From Phycomyces blakesleeanus NRRL 1555(-) (lineage: Eukaryota > Mucoromycota > Mucoromycetes > Mucorales > Phycomycetaceae): a stretch of DNA of 64,000 nucleotides. Below, piece after piece: positions 62,949-64,000 of this stretch. The DNA lies in NCBI RefSeq assembly GCF_001638985.1, contig NW_017265157.1:744001-808000 (forward strand). Reading direction: 5' to 3'. Under the pieces are notes generated by a model, which was not told the origin of the DNA, searched no databases, and saw nothing but the letters and a program-made list of their open reading frames with translations. How positions within the stretch are numbered: position 1 is the first letter of the stretch; the number at the start of each line of letters is the position of its first letter. A program made the translations under genes and the position numbers.

Positions 62949-63524
62949 AGGGACCGCCATAAAAGATTACAGTCTTGTAAGTAATCCAGTGTAGTGAAAT
63001 TGAATAGAATATTATATTATGAAAACCTAGAATATTAAATAGTTTATAGACAATAAAATGTATCTATAAATTTTTTTATGCTTTAACAGCCAATAAAATA
63101 AATAATATTATTTATTTTTCTGTCATAATAACCAATAAAATGAACAATATGATTTTTTTTCTGTCATAACAACCAATAAAAATAATTAATAAAAATGATC
63201 TTTTATTGTAATAACCAATAAAAATTTGTATTTATTAAAATGATCAAACATTTACATATATATTATCCAAAAAAAACTGTTTTCATAAAAGTAACAATAA
63301 AAAAAAATTACTAGTATCTAATAGAATTCCTTTCTAAGCTAAAATATTAAAGTAATAAATGACATTTAAAAGAGTACCCAATAAAAGTAATCAATTATAT
63401 AATATACTTTATACAATAAAGAATGAAACACTGTCCAATAGAAGAGCCAACAAAGGAGAATCAGAAAGTAGAGATCTGTAATATGTATTTAAACTCCAGG
63501 GGGGCAAAGTGGATATTTGGCAAA

Positions 63525-63580
63525 AAACTGCCACAAAGCCGCCTTGTCAAACCACCATAAAGCAGCCATAAAACCCCACT
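63525..63580. repeat. Subterminal array of the shortened CACTA element
   Basis: On the minus strand, next to the terminal repeat, units of 11-13 bp occur: AGTGGGGTTTTA, TGGCTGCTTTA, TGGTGGTTTGACA, AGGCGGCTTTG, TGGCAGTTTTTT. Their sequence differs from that of the array at 58961-59020, although the terminal repeats agree. Confidence 0.65.
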
Positions 63581-63804
63581 TTTTTTCCTGTAGTGTATAT
63601 ATTATTAGTTGTAATTTTAGTAGTTGCCTTGTCAAAAATATTAGTTAGATAATGAGCAGTCCTTCTATGAATCCACTTTGAAAACTTCAAAAAACCTTTT
63701 TTTAGCTAATTATTGTACAACTCTACAAATCTGAGTCTACAAACGTCTCTATTATCAATATTAATTTAAGTACAAAATATATACTTCAGTAATTAATCTA
63801 TATA

Positions 63805-64000
63805 CACTATAGAAAAAAAAGTAGTCTTTTTGGTGGTCTTTTAGGTAGTATTTTAGATGGTCTTTTGGGTAGCAGTTTTGGTAAAACCAGCAAAAAGACC
63901 ACCCCTATTTTTGGAAATATAGTTAGATCTCTGTTGACTGATAGATGTTAGGTTTTATTCATATCCCGATATTTAAATTTATGAAAGTCTATATTTTCTG
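63805..64000 (+). mobile_element. Left end of a further CACTA element, cut by the window edge
   Basis: CACTATAGAAAAAAAAGT at 63805 resembles the CACTACAGGAAAAAAAGT end of the other two elements. It is followed by subterminal units (GGTGGTCTTTT, AGGTAGTATTTT, AGATGGTCTTTT, GGGTAGCAGTTTT) of about 12 bp. The match to the second MULE copy ends just before it, as expected for an insertion. The right end is outside the window. Confidence 0.7.

Larger units (their letters stand above)
61177..63595. mobile_element. Shortened CACTA derivative without transposase
   Basis: The first 330 bp (61177-61505) match the left 330 bp of the full CACTA element (53895-54220) in the same orientation, though the very end has decayed to CCCTATGGGAAAAAA. 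The right end is CACTACAGGAAAAAAAGTGG (reverse complement, to 63595). Between them only the plus-strand accessory gene is left; the transposase region is missing. The three flanking bases (ATA, TAT) do not form a clean duplication. Confidence 0.8.
60215..63750. mobile_element. 3.5-kb inverted-repeat element inserted in the second MULE copy
   Basis: Left end AGAGACATTTGTGAACTCAG; reverse complement of the right end AGAGACGTTTGTAGACTCAG. ATT flanks both sides (60212-60214 and 63751-63753). In the intact first MULE the corresponding site reads straight through, which fixes the insertion. Most of the length is a CACTA derivative (61177-63595) lying inside it; the rest is about 1.1 kb of AT-rich sequence with no gene that I recognise. 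The superfamily is not assigned. Confidence 0.75.

Overview
The window is nuclear DNA of a filamentous fungus, most likely an early-diverging one of the Mucoromycota (Mucorales type). The grounds are AT-rich sequence, many short GT-AG introns (about 50-90 bp), compact gene spacing, orthologues of conserved fungal and animal genes (ELP2, DDX42, HDAC3/HOS2, UVDE, mitochondrial malonyl transferase, succinate-semialdehyde dehydrogenase), and a transposon family (a large TnpB/Fanzor-like protein) that I associate with Mucorales. The genus cannot be fixed from sequence alone.

Layout. 1-17 kb: 3' end of an alkaline phosphatase (+), a C2-domain class 3 lipase (-), a 1371-residue low-complexity protein with GW/WG repeats (-), a cyclin-Q-like cyclin (+) and a class I histone deacetylase (-). 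17-20.7 kb: a decayed TnpB/Fanzor-like element gene. 21-27 kb: a CysG-like siroheme synthase (-), a membrane acyltransferase (-) and an MFS sugar transporter (+). 27.6-28.1 kb: a 442-bp MITE. 28.7-44.5 kb: ELP2 (+), an unknown helical protein (-), UV-damage endonuclease with a 12-nt micro-exon (-), an unknown seven-helix membrane protein (-), succinate-semialdehyde dehydrogenase (+), mitochondrial malonyl-CoA:ACP transacylase (+) and a stand-alone CNH-domain protein (-). 45.1-46.5 kb: LINE and Tc1/mariner relics. 46.6-51.1 kb: a short-chain dehydrogenase (-) and the DEAD-box helicase DDX42 with a polyglutamine tail (-).

51.2-64 kb is a transposon nest that can be unpicked to the base. A Mutator-like element (MULE) whose transposase ends in an OTU protease-like domain is split by a 5.1-kb CACTA element (3-bp duplication CAA). 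The transposase of that CACTA element is in turn split by a 403-bp solo LTR (5-bp duplication CCGTG). Directly beside it lies the end of a second MULE copy. That copy carries a 3.5-kb inverted-repeat element (3-bp duplication ATT), which holds a shrunken CACTA derivative. A further CACTA end starts at 63805 and leaves the window. The three CACTA ends share the terminal sequence but carry different short subterminal arrays of about 12-bp period.

The host genes are ordinary single-copy housekeeping genes and do not form a pathway cluster. The parts that most deserve follow-up are the TnpB/Fanzor-like relic, the GW-repeat protein (a possible Argonaute-binding protein in a fungal group with active RNAi), the MULE-OTU fusion and the CACTA subterminal arrays.
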